The notes under the pieces: model-generated
The model's database searches: none
What the model was told of the DNA's origin: nothing
Seen by the model: the letters and a program-made list of their open reading frames with translations, nothing else
From: Pseudomonas fontis
Lineage (GTDB): Bacteria > Pseudomonadota > Gammaproteobacteria > Pseudomonadales > Pseudomonadaceae
Length of the DNA stretch: 41,880 bases
Reading direction: 5' to 3'
Assembly (NCBI RefSeq): GCF_028656955.1
Contig: NZ_JAMDGY010000116.1
Location: 1-41,880 of the forward strand
Shown: piece by piece, positions 33,247 through 41,733 of the stretch
Numbering within the stretch: the stretch's first letter is position 1
Layout: the number at the start of each line of letters is the position of its first letter
Translations under genes and position numbers: made by a program

Positions 33247-35262
33247 TCAAAGGGTCAGCAGGCGCTCACGCAACTGGGTAATCTCGTCACGCAACTGCGC
33301 AGCCGCCTCGAATTCCAAGTCCCGCGCCAACTGATACATCTTCTCCTCCAGTTGCTTGATGCGCTTGGTGACCTCCGCCGGTGAGCGCAGCTCGGCTTCG
33401 TACCGCGCGCTCTCCTCCGCCGCCTTGGCCATGCCCTTGCGCTTCTTGCTGCGCGAGCCGGGCACCGTGGCGCCTTCCATGATGTCGGTGACATCCTTGA
33501 CCACACCCTTGGGCACGATGCCGTTGGCAGCGTTGAAGGCGATCTGCTTGTCGCGCCGACGCTCGGTCTCGCCAATGGCCCGCTCCATGGAGCCGGTCAT
33601 CCGGTCGGCATACAGAATCGCTCGACCATTGAGGTTACGCGCCGCCCGACCAATGGTCTGGATCAACGAACGCTCCGAGCGCAGGAAGCCCTCCTTGTCG
33701 GCATCCAGAATCGCCACCAGCGACACCTCCGGCATGTCCAACCCTTCACGCAGCAGGTTGATCCCCACCAGCACGTCGAACACGCCCAGGCGCAGGTCAC
33801 GAATGATCTCCACCCGCTCCACGGTGTCGATGTCCGAGTGCAGGTAACGCACGCGCACATCGTGATCGGCCAGGTAGTCGGTCAAGTCTTCGGCCATGCG
33901 CTTGGTCAAGGTGGTGACCAGCACTCGCTCCTCGATTGCCGCGCGCTTGTGGATCTCGGACAGCAAGTCATCGACCTGGGTGGTCGCCGGGCGCACCTCG
34001 ATCTGCGGGTCGACCAGCCCGGTAGGCCGCACCACCTGCTCGACCACCCGGCCGGCATGGTCGGCTTCGTACGGGCCGGGGGTTGCCGAGACGAATATGG
34101 TCTGCGGGCTGACGCCCTCCCACTCGTCAAAGCGCATTGGCCGGTTGTCCAGTGCCGAGGGCAGGCGGAAGCCGTATTCCACCAGGGTTTCTTTACGTGA
34201 GCGATCGCCCTTGTACATCGCCCCGACCTGCGGAACGCTGACGTGGGATTCATCGATGACCAGCAGCGAATCTGCCGGCAAATAGTCATACAAGGTGGGC
34301 GGCGCAGCACCCGCCGGGCGCCCGGAGAGGTAACGCGAGTAGTTTTCGATGCCGTTGCAGTAGCCCAGCTCGAGAATCATCTCCAAATCAAAACGGGTGC
34401 GCTGCTCCAGGCGCTGGGCCTCCACCAGCTTGTTGGCCTTGTGCAGGTATTCCAGACGCTCCTGCAACTCGACCTTGATGCCCTCGACCGCCTCAAGCAG
34501 CGTCTCGCGCGGCGTGACGTAGTGGCTCTTGGGGTAGAAGGTGAAACGCGGCAGCTTGCGGATCACCTCGCCGGTCAGCGGGTCGAACGCAGCGATATTC
34601 TCCACTTCGTCGTCAAACAACTCGATCCGGATGGCTTCCAGATCGGATTCGGCGGGGAAGATGTCGATCACGTCGCCCCGCACCCGGAAGGTCGAGCGGG
34701 CAAAGTCCATCTCGTTGCGGGTGTACTGCAAGTCAGCCAGGCGGCGCAGCAGTGCGCGCTGGTCGAGCTTGTCGCCACGGTCCACGTGCAGGACCATCTT
34801 CAGGTAGGTTTCCGGGCTGCCCAGGCCATAGATGCACGACACCGTGGTGACGATGATCGCGTCACGCCGCTCAAGCAGCGCCTTGGTGGCCGACAGGCGC
34901 ATCTGCTCGATATGGTCGTTGATCGAGGCGTCCTTCTCGATGAAGGTATCGGACGAGGGTACGTAGGCTTCCGGCTGGTAGTAGTCGTAGTAGGAGACGA
35001 AGTATTCCACCGCATTGTTCGGGAAGAACGACTTGAACTCGCCGTACAACTGCGCCGCCAACGTCTTGTTCGGCGCCAGCACCAGGGTCGGCCGCTGCAC
35101 CTGGGCAATCACGTTGGCGATGCTGAAGGTCTTGCCCGAACCGGTCACCCCGAGCAGGGTCTGGTGTGCCAACCCCGCCTCGATGCCTTCGACCATCTGG
35201 CGAATGGCCTCGGGCTGATCGCCAGCCGGCTGGAAGCGGGTAACGAGCTGAAACTCGGACAT
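33247..35262 (-). CDS. uvrB: UvrABC system protein B
   Basis: A 671-residue DNA-damage recognition helicase of nucleotide excision repair. UvrA loads it at lesions and it recruits UvrC. Walker A GVTGSGKT is at 38-45. The damage-probing beta-hairpin region (YYDYYQPEAYVPSSDTF) follows near residue 92. DESHVS is the DEAD-like Walker B, and helicase motifs V-VI contain GLDMPEVSL and QTIGRAARN. The C-terminal UVR motif (about 630-665) contacts UvrC. I use the ATG at 35262 with CAGGGG upstream. A LexA box precedes it, consistent with SOS induction. Confidence 0.98.
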   Translation of the reverse strand: MSEFQLVTRFQPAGDQPEAIRQMVEGIEAGLAHQTLLGVTGSGKTFSIANVIAQVQRPTLVLAPNKTLAAQLYGEFKSFFPNNAVEYFVSYYDYYQPEAYVPSSDTFIEKDASINDHIEQMRLSATKALLERRDAIIVTTVSCIYGLGSPETYLKMVLHVDRGDKLDQRALLRRLADLQYTRNEMDFARSTFRVRGDVIDIFPAESDLEAIRIELFDDEVENIAAFDPLTGEVIRKLPRFTFYPKSHYVTPRETLLEAVEGIKVELQERLEYLHKANKLVEAQRLEQRTRFDLEMILELGYCNGIENYSRYLSGRPAGAAPPTLYDYLPADSLLVIDESHVSVPQVGAMYKGDRSRKETLVEYGFRLPSALDNRPMRFDEWEGVSPQTIFVSATPGPYEADHAGRVVEQVVRPTGLVDPQIEVRPATTQVDDLLSEIHKRAAIEERVLVTTLTKRMAEDLTDYLADHDVRVRYLHSDIDTVERVEIIRDLRLGVFDVLVGINLLREGLDMPEVSLVAILDADKEGFLRSERSLIQTIGRAARNLNGRAILYADRMTGSMERAIGETERRRDKQIAFNAANGIVPKGVVKDVTDIMEGATVPGSRSKKRKGMAKAAEESARYEAELRSPAEVTKRIKQLEEKMYQLARDLEFEAAAQLRDEITQLRERLLTL

Positions 35263-35293
35263 GACAAACCCCTGCGAGTAAGCGGATACAAGC

Positions 35294-35313
35294 AACTGTA
35301 TTTATAGACAGTA
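35294..35313 (-). promoter_or_regulatory. LexA (SOS) box of uvrB
   Basis: CTG (35296-35298) and CAG (35309-35311) with exactly 10 AT-rich bases between them, flanked by AA and TA, match the LexA consensus almost perfectly. TATAAA on the minus strand inside the box is a possible uvrB -10. LexA binding would occlude it. Confidence 0.88.
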
Positions 35314-35469
35314 GTTATACCCAATTTTAGGCGCCCAGCGCCAGTTTCAAGGCCAACACCGCGACATTTCCCCTCGGTTGACCCGCCGAATCGACTAACG
35401 GTCGAAAAATATTCGGCCAAACAGCAGGAAAAGCTGCGACAGCCTGTCGCCGTGACCGACGGGTATCAC

Positions 35470-35475
35470 TATACT
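35470..35475 (+). promoter_or_regulatory. Possible -10 element of aspC
   Basis: TATACT lies 83 bases upstream of the aspC ATG and is a good -10 match. The -35 region is poor, so the assignment is tentative. Confidence 0.35.
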
Positions 35476-35557
35476 GACTCCCCGTTTGTGCACCGCTCTA
35501 GTGCATCCGACTGGAGCGTGCGACCCCTATCACTCTCCATTCAGAGCCAAGGTAATA

Positions 35558-36745
35558 ATGAGCCTGTTTTCCGCTGTCGAGCTGGCACCACGCGATCCCA
35601 TTCTGGGCCTCAACGAAGCTTTCAACGCCGATACCCGCACCCACAAGGTGAACCTGGGCGTAGGTGTGTACTGCAACGAAGAAGGGCGTATTCCACTGCT
35701 GCGTGCGGTCATCGAAGCCGAAACCCAACGTGCAGCCCAGCACGCCTCCCGTGGCTACCTGCCGATCGACGGCATCGTGGCGTACGACCAGGCCGTGCAG
35801 AAGCTGCTGTTCGGTGCCGAGTCCCCTCTGCTGGCCGCTGGCCGCGTGATCACCACCCAGGCTGTCGGCGGTACCGGCGCGCTGAAGATCGGTGCCGACT
35901 TCCTCAAGCTGCTGTCGCCCAATGCCGTCGTCGCCATCAGCGACCCGAGCTGGGAAAACCACCGCGCGCTGTTCGAAACCGCTGGTTTCCCGGTACAGAA
36001 CTATCGCTATTACGACGCCGCCACCCACGACGTCAACCGCAGCGGCATGCTCGAAGACCTGAACGCCCTGCCGTCCGGCTCGATCATCGTACTGCACGCC
36101 TGCTGCCACAACCCGACTGGCGTCGACCTCAGCCCTGAAGACTGGGGCAACGTGCTGGAAGCGATCAAGGCCAAGGGGCACATTCCGTTCCTCGACATGG
36201 CGTACCAGGGCTTCGGTGCCGGCATCGACGAAGACGCCGCTGCTGTGCGCCTGTTCGCCGAATCGGGCCTGGACTTCTTCGTGTCCAGCTCGTTCTCCAA
36301 ATCCTTCTCGCTGTACGGCGAGCGCGTCGGTGCCCTGTCCATCGTCACCGCGTCGAAGGAAGAAAGCGTGCGCGTGCTGTCGCAGGTCAAGCGCGTGATC
36401 CGCACCAACTACTCCAACCCGCCGACTCACGGCGCGACCATCGTCGCCACCGTGCTGAACAGCCCTGAGCTGCGCGACATGTGGGAAACCGAACTGGCCG
36501 AGATGCGCCAGCGCATTCGCGGCATGCGCAACCAGATGGTTGACCTGCTGGGCGCCAAGGCCGACTTCAGCTTCGTCGGTCGCCAGCGCGGGATGTTCTC
36601 CTACTCGGGCCTGAGCGTTGAGCAGGTTGCCCGTCTGAAGAACGAGTTCGGTATCTATGCACTGGACACCGGCCGCATCTGCGTGGCTTCGCTGAACCAG
36701 AACAACATCGAAGTCGTGACCAACGCGATCATCGAAGTCCTGTAA
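35558..36745 (+). CDS. aspC: Aromatic/aspartate aminotransferase (class I)
   Basis: A 395-residue PLP enzyme that interconverts aspartate and oxaloacetate, or aromatic amino acids and their keto acids, with glutamate. The cofactor lysine is K248 in SSSFSKSFSLYGER. Other visible residues are N185 in CHNPTG, D213 and Y216 in FLDMAYQG. I use the ATG at 35558 with AAGG upstream. Sequence alone does not separate AspC from TyrB specificity, and pseudomonads often carry one broad enzyme. Divergent from uvrB; a tRNA-Asn gene with its own promoter follows. Confidence 0.9.
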   Translation: MSLFSAVELAPRDPILGLNEAFNADTRTHKVNLGVGVYCNEEGRIPLLRAVIEAETQRAAQHASRGYLPIDGIVAYDQAVQKLLFGAESPLLAAGRVITTQAVGGTGALKIGADFLKLLSPNAVVAISDPSWENHRALFETAGFPVQNYRYYDAATHDVNRSGMLEDLNALPSGSIIVLHACCHNPTGVDLSPEDWGNVLEAIKAKGHIPFLDMAYQGFGAGIDEDAAAVRLFAESGLDFFVSSSFSKSFSLYGERVGALSIVTASKEESVRVLSQVKRVIRTNYSNPPTHGATIVATVLNSPELRDMWETELAEMRQRIRGMRNQMVDLLGAKADFSFVGRQRGMFSYSGLSVEQVARLKNEFGIYALDTGRICVASLNQNNIEVVTNAIIEVL

Positions 36746-36767
36746 GCGTGAATTGCTCGGGGGAGGC

Positions 36768-36795
36768 TTGACTTCCCCTTAGCAATCAGTAAGAT
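36768..36795 (+). promoter_or_regulatory. Promoter of tRNA-Asn
   Basis: TTGACT (36768-36773) and TAAGAT (36790-36795) are 16 bases apart, followed by GC-containing sequence and the tRNA 11 bases later. Confidence 0.65.
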
Positions 36796-36806
36796 ACGCC
36801 ACAGAT

Positions 36807-36882
36807 TCCGCGATAGCTCAGTCGGTAGAGCAAATGACTGTTAATCATTGGGTCCCAGGTTCGAGTCCTGGTCGCGGAGCCA
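36807..36882 (+). tRNA. tRNA-Asn (GTT)
   Basis: A 76-nt cloverleaf with encoded CCA. The acceptor TCCGCGA pairs with TCGCGGA, and the anticodon loop CTGTTAA gives GTT. A single copy with its own promoter and terminator. Confidence 0.97.
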
Positions 36883-36890
36883 AACATCTG

Positions 36891-36927
36891 AAAAAGCCTC
36901 CAGTTGCGCAAGCACTGGAGGCTTTTT
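36891..36927. terminator. Bidirectional terminator, tRNA-Asn and cupin gene
   Basis: A 14-bp perfect stem (36891-36904 with 36914-36927) ends in an A run at the left and a T run at the right, with a 9-base loop. It terminates tRNA-Asn on the plus strand and the convergent cupin gene on the minus strand. Confidence 0.93.
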
Positions 36928-36945
36928 CGTTTCCGGCTGGAAAAA

Positions 36946-37362
36946 TCAGGGCTTGTAAGGTTCGGTCAGCGGCTGCGGCTCATCGACCAGGCCCCACACC
37001 AACAGGCGTGCCGGCTGGGTATTGCTGGCGTTGCGCGACATCAGGTGAACGGTACCCGGCGCCTCGTACCAGTATTCGCCTTTCTTGAAGGTTTTCGGCT
37101 CTTCGCCCTTGAGCTGGGAGACCACCGCCCCTTCCAGCACATAAGCCATCACCGCTCCCGGATGCTGGTGCGCCAACGAATGCTGGCCCGGCTTGTAGCT
37201 CACCGTGAGCATGATCACCTTCTTGCCGGGGGCATTGCTGATCTGCTGCTCCTGCAGCACCTTGAGTGCTTCCTGGCCCTCCTCGCCATGGGCCCAGAGG
37301 GGCGTGGCGACGGACAGACAGACAAACGCCAGCATCAAGCCGGACAGCAGACGGGGTTTCAT
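36946..37362 (-). CDS. Secreted cupin-domain protein
   Basis: 138 residues from the ATG at 37362. A clear signal peptide ends ...ATPLWA before HGEEG (about residue 24). The mature part is a single cupin beta-barrel with metal ligands visible in SLAHQHPG (two histidines), the VLEG glutamate region and a later PGTVHLMSRN histidine. It is likely a small periplasmic metal-binding cupin. Its reaction is unknown. No partner gene is nearby in the same unit. Confidence 0.85.
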   Translation of the reverse strand: MKPRLLSGLMLAFVCLSVATPLWAHGEEGQEALKVLQEQQISNAPGKKVIMLTVSYKPGQHSLAHQHPGAVMAYVLEGAVVSQLKGEEPKTFKKGEYWYEAPGTVHLMSRNASNTQPARLLVWGLVDEPQPLTEPYKP

Positions 37363-37453
37363 GGGCAGGCACCTCATTGGCATGTGGGAGTAAGCGCAGG
37401 TTAGAGCGCAACTCACGCCACACAAATAGCCAATTCAGCGGAAAACGCGGGGC

Positions 37454-38014
37454 CTACGGGTGACCAATGGGGAAGAATTCCCCGCCACTCCAAACTCCCA
37501 GCCACTGCTCGCCATCGATCTCGCGCGCCACGGCCAGCTCGACCAGCTGATAGAAGACATTGCGATGAATCAGCGCTTCCAGGTTAGTGCGCATGTGCAC
37601 ATAAGGTGATGGTTCTGCCGTGAGCGGATCGATCACGAAGCGCAGGGGATGCTCGGGGCCGGCCTCGACCTGCTCCTCGACATTGCTGGTAAAACGCAGC
37701 AGTTGCTGTTCACCATCGCCCTGTACTTCCAGGGCAACGGCGACGAACGGCGCATCGTCGACCTTGATGCCGACCTTCTCCACCGGGGTAATCAGGAAGT
37801 AATCATCACCATCGCGGCGAATGATGGTGGAGAACAGCTTGACCATCGGCTTGCGACCAATCGGCGTACCCAGATAAAACCAGGTGCCATCGCGGGCGAT
37901 ACGCATGTCGATATCGCCACAGAAGTCCGGATTCCACAGGTGCACCGGTGGCAGGCCTTTTTCCGCCTTGGGAATTTGCGCCAACAGATCGTTGGCCTTG
38001 CCGGTACCTGCCAT
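37454..38014 (-). CDS. DUF1285 family protein
   Basis: A 186-residue soluble protein of a conserved proteobacterial family of unknown function. It is recognised by the N-terminal LPPVHLWNPDFCGDIDMRI, the GTWFYLGTPIGRKPMVKLF segment and FLITPVEKV. There is no signal peptide. I start at the ATG at 38014, seven bases after AGGAG; a GTG two codons upstream lies too close to that site. It begins 11 bases after the DUF4823 lipoprotein gene, so the two are surely co-transcribed. Confidence 0.88.
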   Translation of the reverse strand: MAGTGKANDLLAQIPKAEKGLPPVHLWNPDFCGDIDMRIARDGTWFYLGTPIGRKPMVKLFSTIIRRDGDDYFLITPVEKVGIKVDDAPFVAVALEVQGDGEQQLLRFTSNVEEQVEAGPEHPLRFVIDPLTAEPSPYVHMRTNLEALIHRNVFYQLVELAVAREIDGEQWLGVWSGGEFFPIGHP

Positions 38015-38025
38015 CTTCACACTCC

Positions 38026-38628
38026 TCAGCGACTCATGCCCAATAGGCTGCGAGCGTAATCCTCAAGCGGTGGGCCGAGCAAATCTTCCGGCTTGTTGTC
38101 GTGGAACGTCAGCAAACCGCCGCGACTGCGAATGGTCGTGGTGTCGATCAGGTAGCGCGTGCTGGTTTCGATCAGCATCAGCTGAATAGTGCCGGTATCG
38201 ATACCCAGGCGGTCCACTGCCTGCTCGTCATACCACTCGTCGCCATTGCCGATACGGTCGTCAGCCTTGGCGAAACGGGTGTACAGCAGGTAATGCGCGC
38301 CCACTGAGCGGGCCTCTTCCAGCGCCTGTTCCAGCCCCAGCGGCCCACGCGCCCGGCGCACCATCGGGAAGTACTCGACGAAGCCCTTGAAGGCCACCTC
38401 GGCCACTACGTTCGGGCGCGGATAGGATCCGCCAGGTGGCATGAAGGCGCCCTGGCCGATGTAAATGAATGAGTCGGGTTGCAGGCGCAGCGACATCGAG
38501 CGGCGAGTTTCGCTGTGGTCGAGCAGGCCCGCATCACTCATGTGGTACTGCACGCCATCACCCATATCACTGACATTCATGCAGCCGCCCAGCACCAACA
38601 GTGCCAGCGACAGAACCAGGCTACGCAT
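38026..38628 (-). CDS. DUF4823 family lipoprotein
   Basis: 200 residues. A lipoprotein signal peptide ends at the lipobox LGGC (lipidated C16). The mature protein contains conserved IGQGAFMPPGGSYP and GAHYLLYTRFAKADDR segments of the DUF4823 family, whose function is not known. An almost ideal GGAGG lies five bases upstream of the ATG. Asn follows shortly after the lipidated Cys (CMN), which fits outer-membrane sorting. It precedes the DUF1285 gene in one operon. Confidence 0.88.
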   Translation of the reverse strand: MRSLVLSLALLVLGGCMNVSDMGDGVQYHMSDAGLLDHSETRRSMSLRLQPDSFIYIGQGAFMPPGGSYPRPNVVAEVAFKGFVEYFPMVRRARGPLGLEQALEEARSVGAHYLLYTRFAKADDRIGNGDEWYDEQAVDRLGIDTGTIQLMLIETSTRYLIDTTTIRSRGGLLTFHDNKPEDLLGPPLEDYARSLLGMSR

Positions 38629-38704
38629 CTTTCCTCCAGAGGCCGGCGACGGAAAACCGGCGAACAGCCGGCAGATGCAGGTTTTGCGCCAGCTTGCCGA
38701 TGGA

Positions 38705-39673
38705 TCAGCCGCCGATGATTTTCATCACCGTGGCACCCCCGGAAAACGCCACCGCCTGCTTGTCGCCCAGGGCCTTGACCAGCAGCCCCTGCAACGCTGG
38801 CAGCGCCTGATGACGCGGCTTGTCGAGCAAGTCGCCGACGTAATGGCGGTTACTCGAAGACAGGCAGCCATGCAGCCAGCCGGTGGAGGAAAGACGCAGG
38901 CGCGAGCAGGTCCGACAGAACGGCACGCTCTCGTTGGCGATCACCCCGAAGAAGCCTTTGCCTGGGATGCGGTAGCGCAATGCCGTGGCATCCACCGGCG
39001 CATCGGCTTGCAGGTACTCGTGGTGATCGCCGATCAGGCGCAGCAACTCATCAAGGCTGACAAACTGCTGGAGGAATGAATTGCTGTCGCGGGCCAGGTG
39101 CCCCATGCGCATCAGCTCGATGAAGCGCAACTCGTAGCCCCGCTCAAGGCAGTAGTCGAGCAGCGGCATGACCTGATCAAGGTTCTGCCCGCGCAACGGG
39201 ACCATGTTGACCTTGATCTTCATGCCGGCTTGGCTGGCCTGCTCCATGCCCATCAGCACACTGCGCAGGTCGCCGCCGCGAGCGATACCGCGAAACGCCT
39301 CTGCGTCCATTGTATCGAGCGACACATTGAGCCGGCGAATGCCCGCCGCCTGCAGCACTGGCAGCTTGCGCGAGAGCAACTGGCCGTTGGTGGTCAGGCT
39401 GATATCGTCCAGGCCGAGCGTTGAGACTGAAGCAAGGAAGGTTTCGAGCTTGGGGCTGACCAGCGGCTCACCGCCGGTGATGCGCAGGCGCTCGATGCCG
39501 GCAGCCTCGATCAGGTAGGCCACGCCGCGCGCCATGGCCTCGGCACTGAGCTCATCCTGGGCAGCGACCAGCCGCTTGCCGTCCGGCACACAGTAGGTGC
39601 AGGCGTAGTTACAAGCAGCAGTGAGGCTGACACGCAAATTGCGAAAACGTCTGCCCTGGCGGTCGACGATCAT
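38705..39673 (-). CDS. moaA: GTP 3',8-cyclase MoaA (molybdopterin synthesis)
   Basis: A 322-residue radical-SAM enzyme that starts molybdenum-cofactor synthesis by cyclising GTP. The radical-SAM cluster cysteines are C21, C25 and C28 (CNYACTYC). The C-terminal cluster is in CRTCSRLRLSS...LHGC, and the chain ends in the conserved GG. ITGGEPL and TTNGQ are typical. The ATG at 39673 has GGAG 8 bases upstream and is preferred over ATGs further 5'. No other moa genes are beside it; pseudomonads often carry more than one moaA. Confidence 0.92.
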   Translation of the reverse strand: MIVDRQGRRFRNLRVSLTAACNYACTYCVPDGKRLVAAQDELSAEAMARGVAYLIEAAGIERLRITGGEPLVSPKLETFLASVSTLGLDDISLTTNGQLLSRKLPVLQAAGIRRLNVSLDTMDAEAFRGIARGGDLRSVLMGMEQASQAGMKIKVNMVPLRGQNLDQVMPLLDYCLERGYELRFIELMRMGHLARDSNSFLQQFVSLDELLRLIGDHHEYLQADAPVDATALRYRIPGKGFFGVIANESVPFCRTCSRLRLSSTGWLHGCLSSSNRHYVGDLLDKPRHQALPALQGLLVKALGDKQAVAFSGGATVMKIIGG

Positions 39674-39704
39674 GAAGCACTCCGGCATGGATAATTCGGC
39701 TCGC

Positions 39705-39730
39705 AAAACTTGACTCAAAAATCAAGTTTT
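39705..39730. repeat. Inverted repeat between a TetR gene and moaA
   Basis: A perfect 9-bp inverted repeat AAAACTTGA/TCAAGTTTT with an 8-base AT-rich centre. On the minus strand the second arm ends in TTTT, so it can be read as a weak terminator for the TetR gene. It also lies 32 bases upstream of moaA and could be an operator. It contains TTGA..TCAA, but the spacing is wrong for an ANR/FNR box. Confidence 0.55.
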
Positions 39731-39798
39731 TACAAGCCTCATACCTGAGTATATTCCTGACCGTCATCGCCCCATAGCACTGGAACGACATTCAGCTA

Positions 39799-40437
39799 TC
39801 AGTTGGAGGACGGTTCCGGGTCACGCTTGCGCTTGTTGCCCATGCGCACGCCGATATCCATCAGGAATTGGAAGAAGCCTTCCTGATCTTCCAGCACGTT
39901 GCTCCAGAATGGCGAGTGGTACAGAGCCACAGCGCCGTGTACCAACGCCCAGGCGGCGCAGTAGTGGAAATACGGCGGCACGTCTTCGAGCTTGCCTTCG
40001 CTGATGCGACCCTTGATCAGCAGGGTCAGTCGTTCGAAGTTGGACGCGCGGATCTTGTGCAGCTCTTCGACCATTTCCGGCACCTGCTGGCCCTTGACCA
40101 CCTTCTCTTCGAGACGGTCGAAGAGCCGGTAGCGCTGCGGGTCACGCATGCGGAATTCGAAGTAGGCACGCGACAGGGCTTCCTTGTCACGATCGACATC
40201 GGCAGAGTGCAGCAATTCGTTCAAATCGCGCTCGTAGTCGAGCATCAGGCGTAGGTAGATCTCCGCCTTGGATTTGAAATGCTTGTAGATCGTGCCTTTG
40301 CCGATACCGACTGCATCAGCGATCATCTCGACGGTGACGCTATCTTCACCCTGGTCGAGAAACAGCTTTAGCGCGGTATCGAGAATTTCTTGCTCACGGC
40401 GACGAAACTCACGGACCTTACGAGGTTCTTTCTGCAT
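39799..40437 (-). CDS. TetR-family transcriptional regulator
   Basis: 212 residues from the ATG at 40437. The N-terminal helix-turn-helix (REQEILDTALKLFLD..., then GIGKGTIYKHFKSKAEIY) is followed by a C-terminal all-helical ligand domain. The end is basic (GNKRKRDP). A strong ribosome site is not seen. It diverges from the class V aminotransferase gene with a 72-base gap, the arrangement expected for a local regulator. In sequence and position next to the RgsA-like RNA it resembles the TetR gene PA2957 of Pseudomonas aeruginosa, as far as I recall it. Confidence 0.88.
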   Translation of the reverse strand: MQKEPRKVREFRRREQEILDTALKLFLDQGEDSVTVEMIADAVGIGKGTIYKHFKSKAEIYLRLMLDYERDLNELLHSADVDRDKEALSRAYFEFRMRDPQRYRLFDRLEEKVVKGQQVPEMVEELHKIRASNFERLTLLIKGRISEGKLEDVPPYFHYCAAWALVHGAVALYHSPFWSNVLEDQEGFFQFLMDIGVRMGNKRKRDPEPSSN

Positions 40438-40509
40438 AAGAAGGACTGGATCAAAATCGAAGCCCGGTATTATGCCTAACTTGCGCCAAAATGCACGGAT
40501 CATCCGCCC

Positions 40510-41643
40510 ATGCCTATGTTTCATGATGAGTTCGAGCAGGCCAGCGGCCTGTGCTACCTGAACCATGCCGCCGTTGCACCCTGGCCCAAACGCGCCAGCG
40601 AGGCCGTGGCGCGCTTTGCCAAAGAGAACGTTTTACTGGGCGCCCGCGATTACCCGGACTGGATGGCCAAGGAGCAGCACCTGCGTGAACGGCTCCAGCG
40701 CCTGACGAACGCACCGTCAACGGATGACATTGCACTGGTCAAGAATACTTCCGAGGCGCTGTCGTTCGTCGCCTTCGGCCTGAGCTGGCAAACGGGCGAG
40801 CAGATCGTCATCAGTGACGAGGAGTTCCCCTCCAACCGCATCGTCTGGGAAGCGCTCGCCGACCAGGGCGTCGAAGTCATCCAGGTCAGCCTCAAGGGCG
40901 ACGACCCGGAGGGCGCCCTGCTCGCCGCGTGCGGGCCGCAAGTGCGCCTGCTGGCAATCAGTGCGGTGCAATTCGCCACAGGCCTGCGCTTGGACCTAGC
41001 GCGCCTTGGCCAAGGTTGCCGCGAGCGCGGCGTGTTGTTCTGTATCGACGCGATCCAGCAGTTGGGCGCCCTGCCCTTCGACGTGCAGGCCTACCAGTGC
41101 GACTTCGCCATGGCTGACGGCCACAAGTGGATGCTCGGCCCCGAGGGACTGGGCGTCTTCTATTGCCGCGCCGAGTTGCGCCCACAGCTCAAGCTCAACC
41201 AATACGGCTGGCACATGCTCGAACACATGGGCGATTACACCCGCACCCACTGGGAACCGGCCCACAGCGCGCGGCGCTTCGAATGCGGCAGCCCGAACAT
41301 GCTCGGCGCCGTGGCGCTGGAGGCGAGCCTGTCGTTGCTCGAAGAAGTGGGTATCGGCCAGGTAGCAGCGGCCATCGAGGAGCGCGTGCACTGGCTGAGC
41401 ACCGGCCTGCTGGCGATTCCGGGCGTGCGGTTGCATAGCCCGCTGGACGCTGGCAAGCGCGCCGGTATCGTTTCGTTCAGCATTGATGGCGTCGAAAACA
41501 CGGAGGTTCATCAGCGATTGAAGGCCGCGCAGGTGGTCTGCATCCCGCGCGGGCCTGGGGTGCGTTTTTCCCCACATTTCTATACAGAACGCCGCGTGAT
41601 CGACGCAACACTGGCCATGGTCAGAAAAATTGCAGAGCGATGA
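40510..41643 (+). CDS. Class V PLP aminotransferase (NifS/CsdA-like fold)
   Basis: A 377-residue PLP-dependent enzyme. The N-terminus YLNHAAVAPWPK is typical of class V. The cofactor lysine is K206 in ADGHKWMLGPEGLG, with D180 in FCIDAIQQ. No cysteine-desulfurase loop cysteine is apparent, so it is more likely an aminotransferase or epimerase/lyase-like member than an IscS-type desulfurase. The substrate is unknown. The start could be the ATG at 40510 or 40516. It is divergent from the TetR gene and upstream of the small RNA. Confidence 0.85.
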   Translation: MPMFHDEFEQASGLCYLNHAAVAPWPKRASEAVARFAKENVLLGARDYPDWMAKEQHLRERLQRLTNAPSTDDIALVKNTSEALSFVAFGLSWQTGEQIVISDEEFPSNRIVWEALADQGVEVIQVSLKGDDPEGALLAACGPQVRLLAISAVQFATGLRLDLARLGQGCRERGVLFCIDAIQQLGALPFDVQAYQCDFAMADGHKWMLGPEGLGVFYCRAELRPQLKLNQYGWHMLEHMGDYTRTHWEPAHSARRFECGSPNMLGAVALEASLSLLEEVGIGQVAAAIEERVHWLSTGLLAIPGVRLHSPLDAGKRAGIVSFSIDGVENTEVHQRLKAAQVVCIPRGPGVRFSPHFYTERRVIDATLAMVRKIAER

Positions 41644-41715
41644 GTGCTCAGCAGCCTGCGGCGTATTCCAAATCTGTTTAAAAAACGATCAGCACCCAGT
41701 GGAATCGCGCCAATC

Positions 41716-41728
41716 CTGACCAATACTT
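41716..41728 (+). promoter_or_regulatory. RpoS-like -10 of the small RNA
   Basis: TGACCAATACT (41717-41727) fits the extended sigma-S -10 pattern (TG then CYATACT). No clear -35 is present, as is usual for RpoS promoters. It predicts a start near 41734. Confidence 0.55.
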
Positions 41729-41733
41729 GAGGA

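Noticed and set aside
39705..39730. ANR/FNR box upstream of moaA
   Set aside because: TTGA and TCAA are separated by 8 bases; the consensus requires 6.
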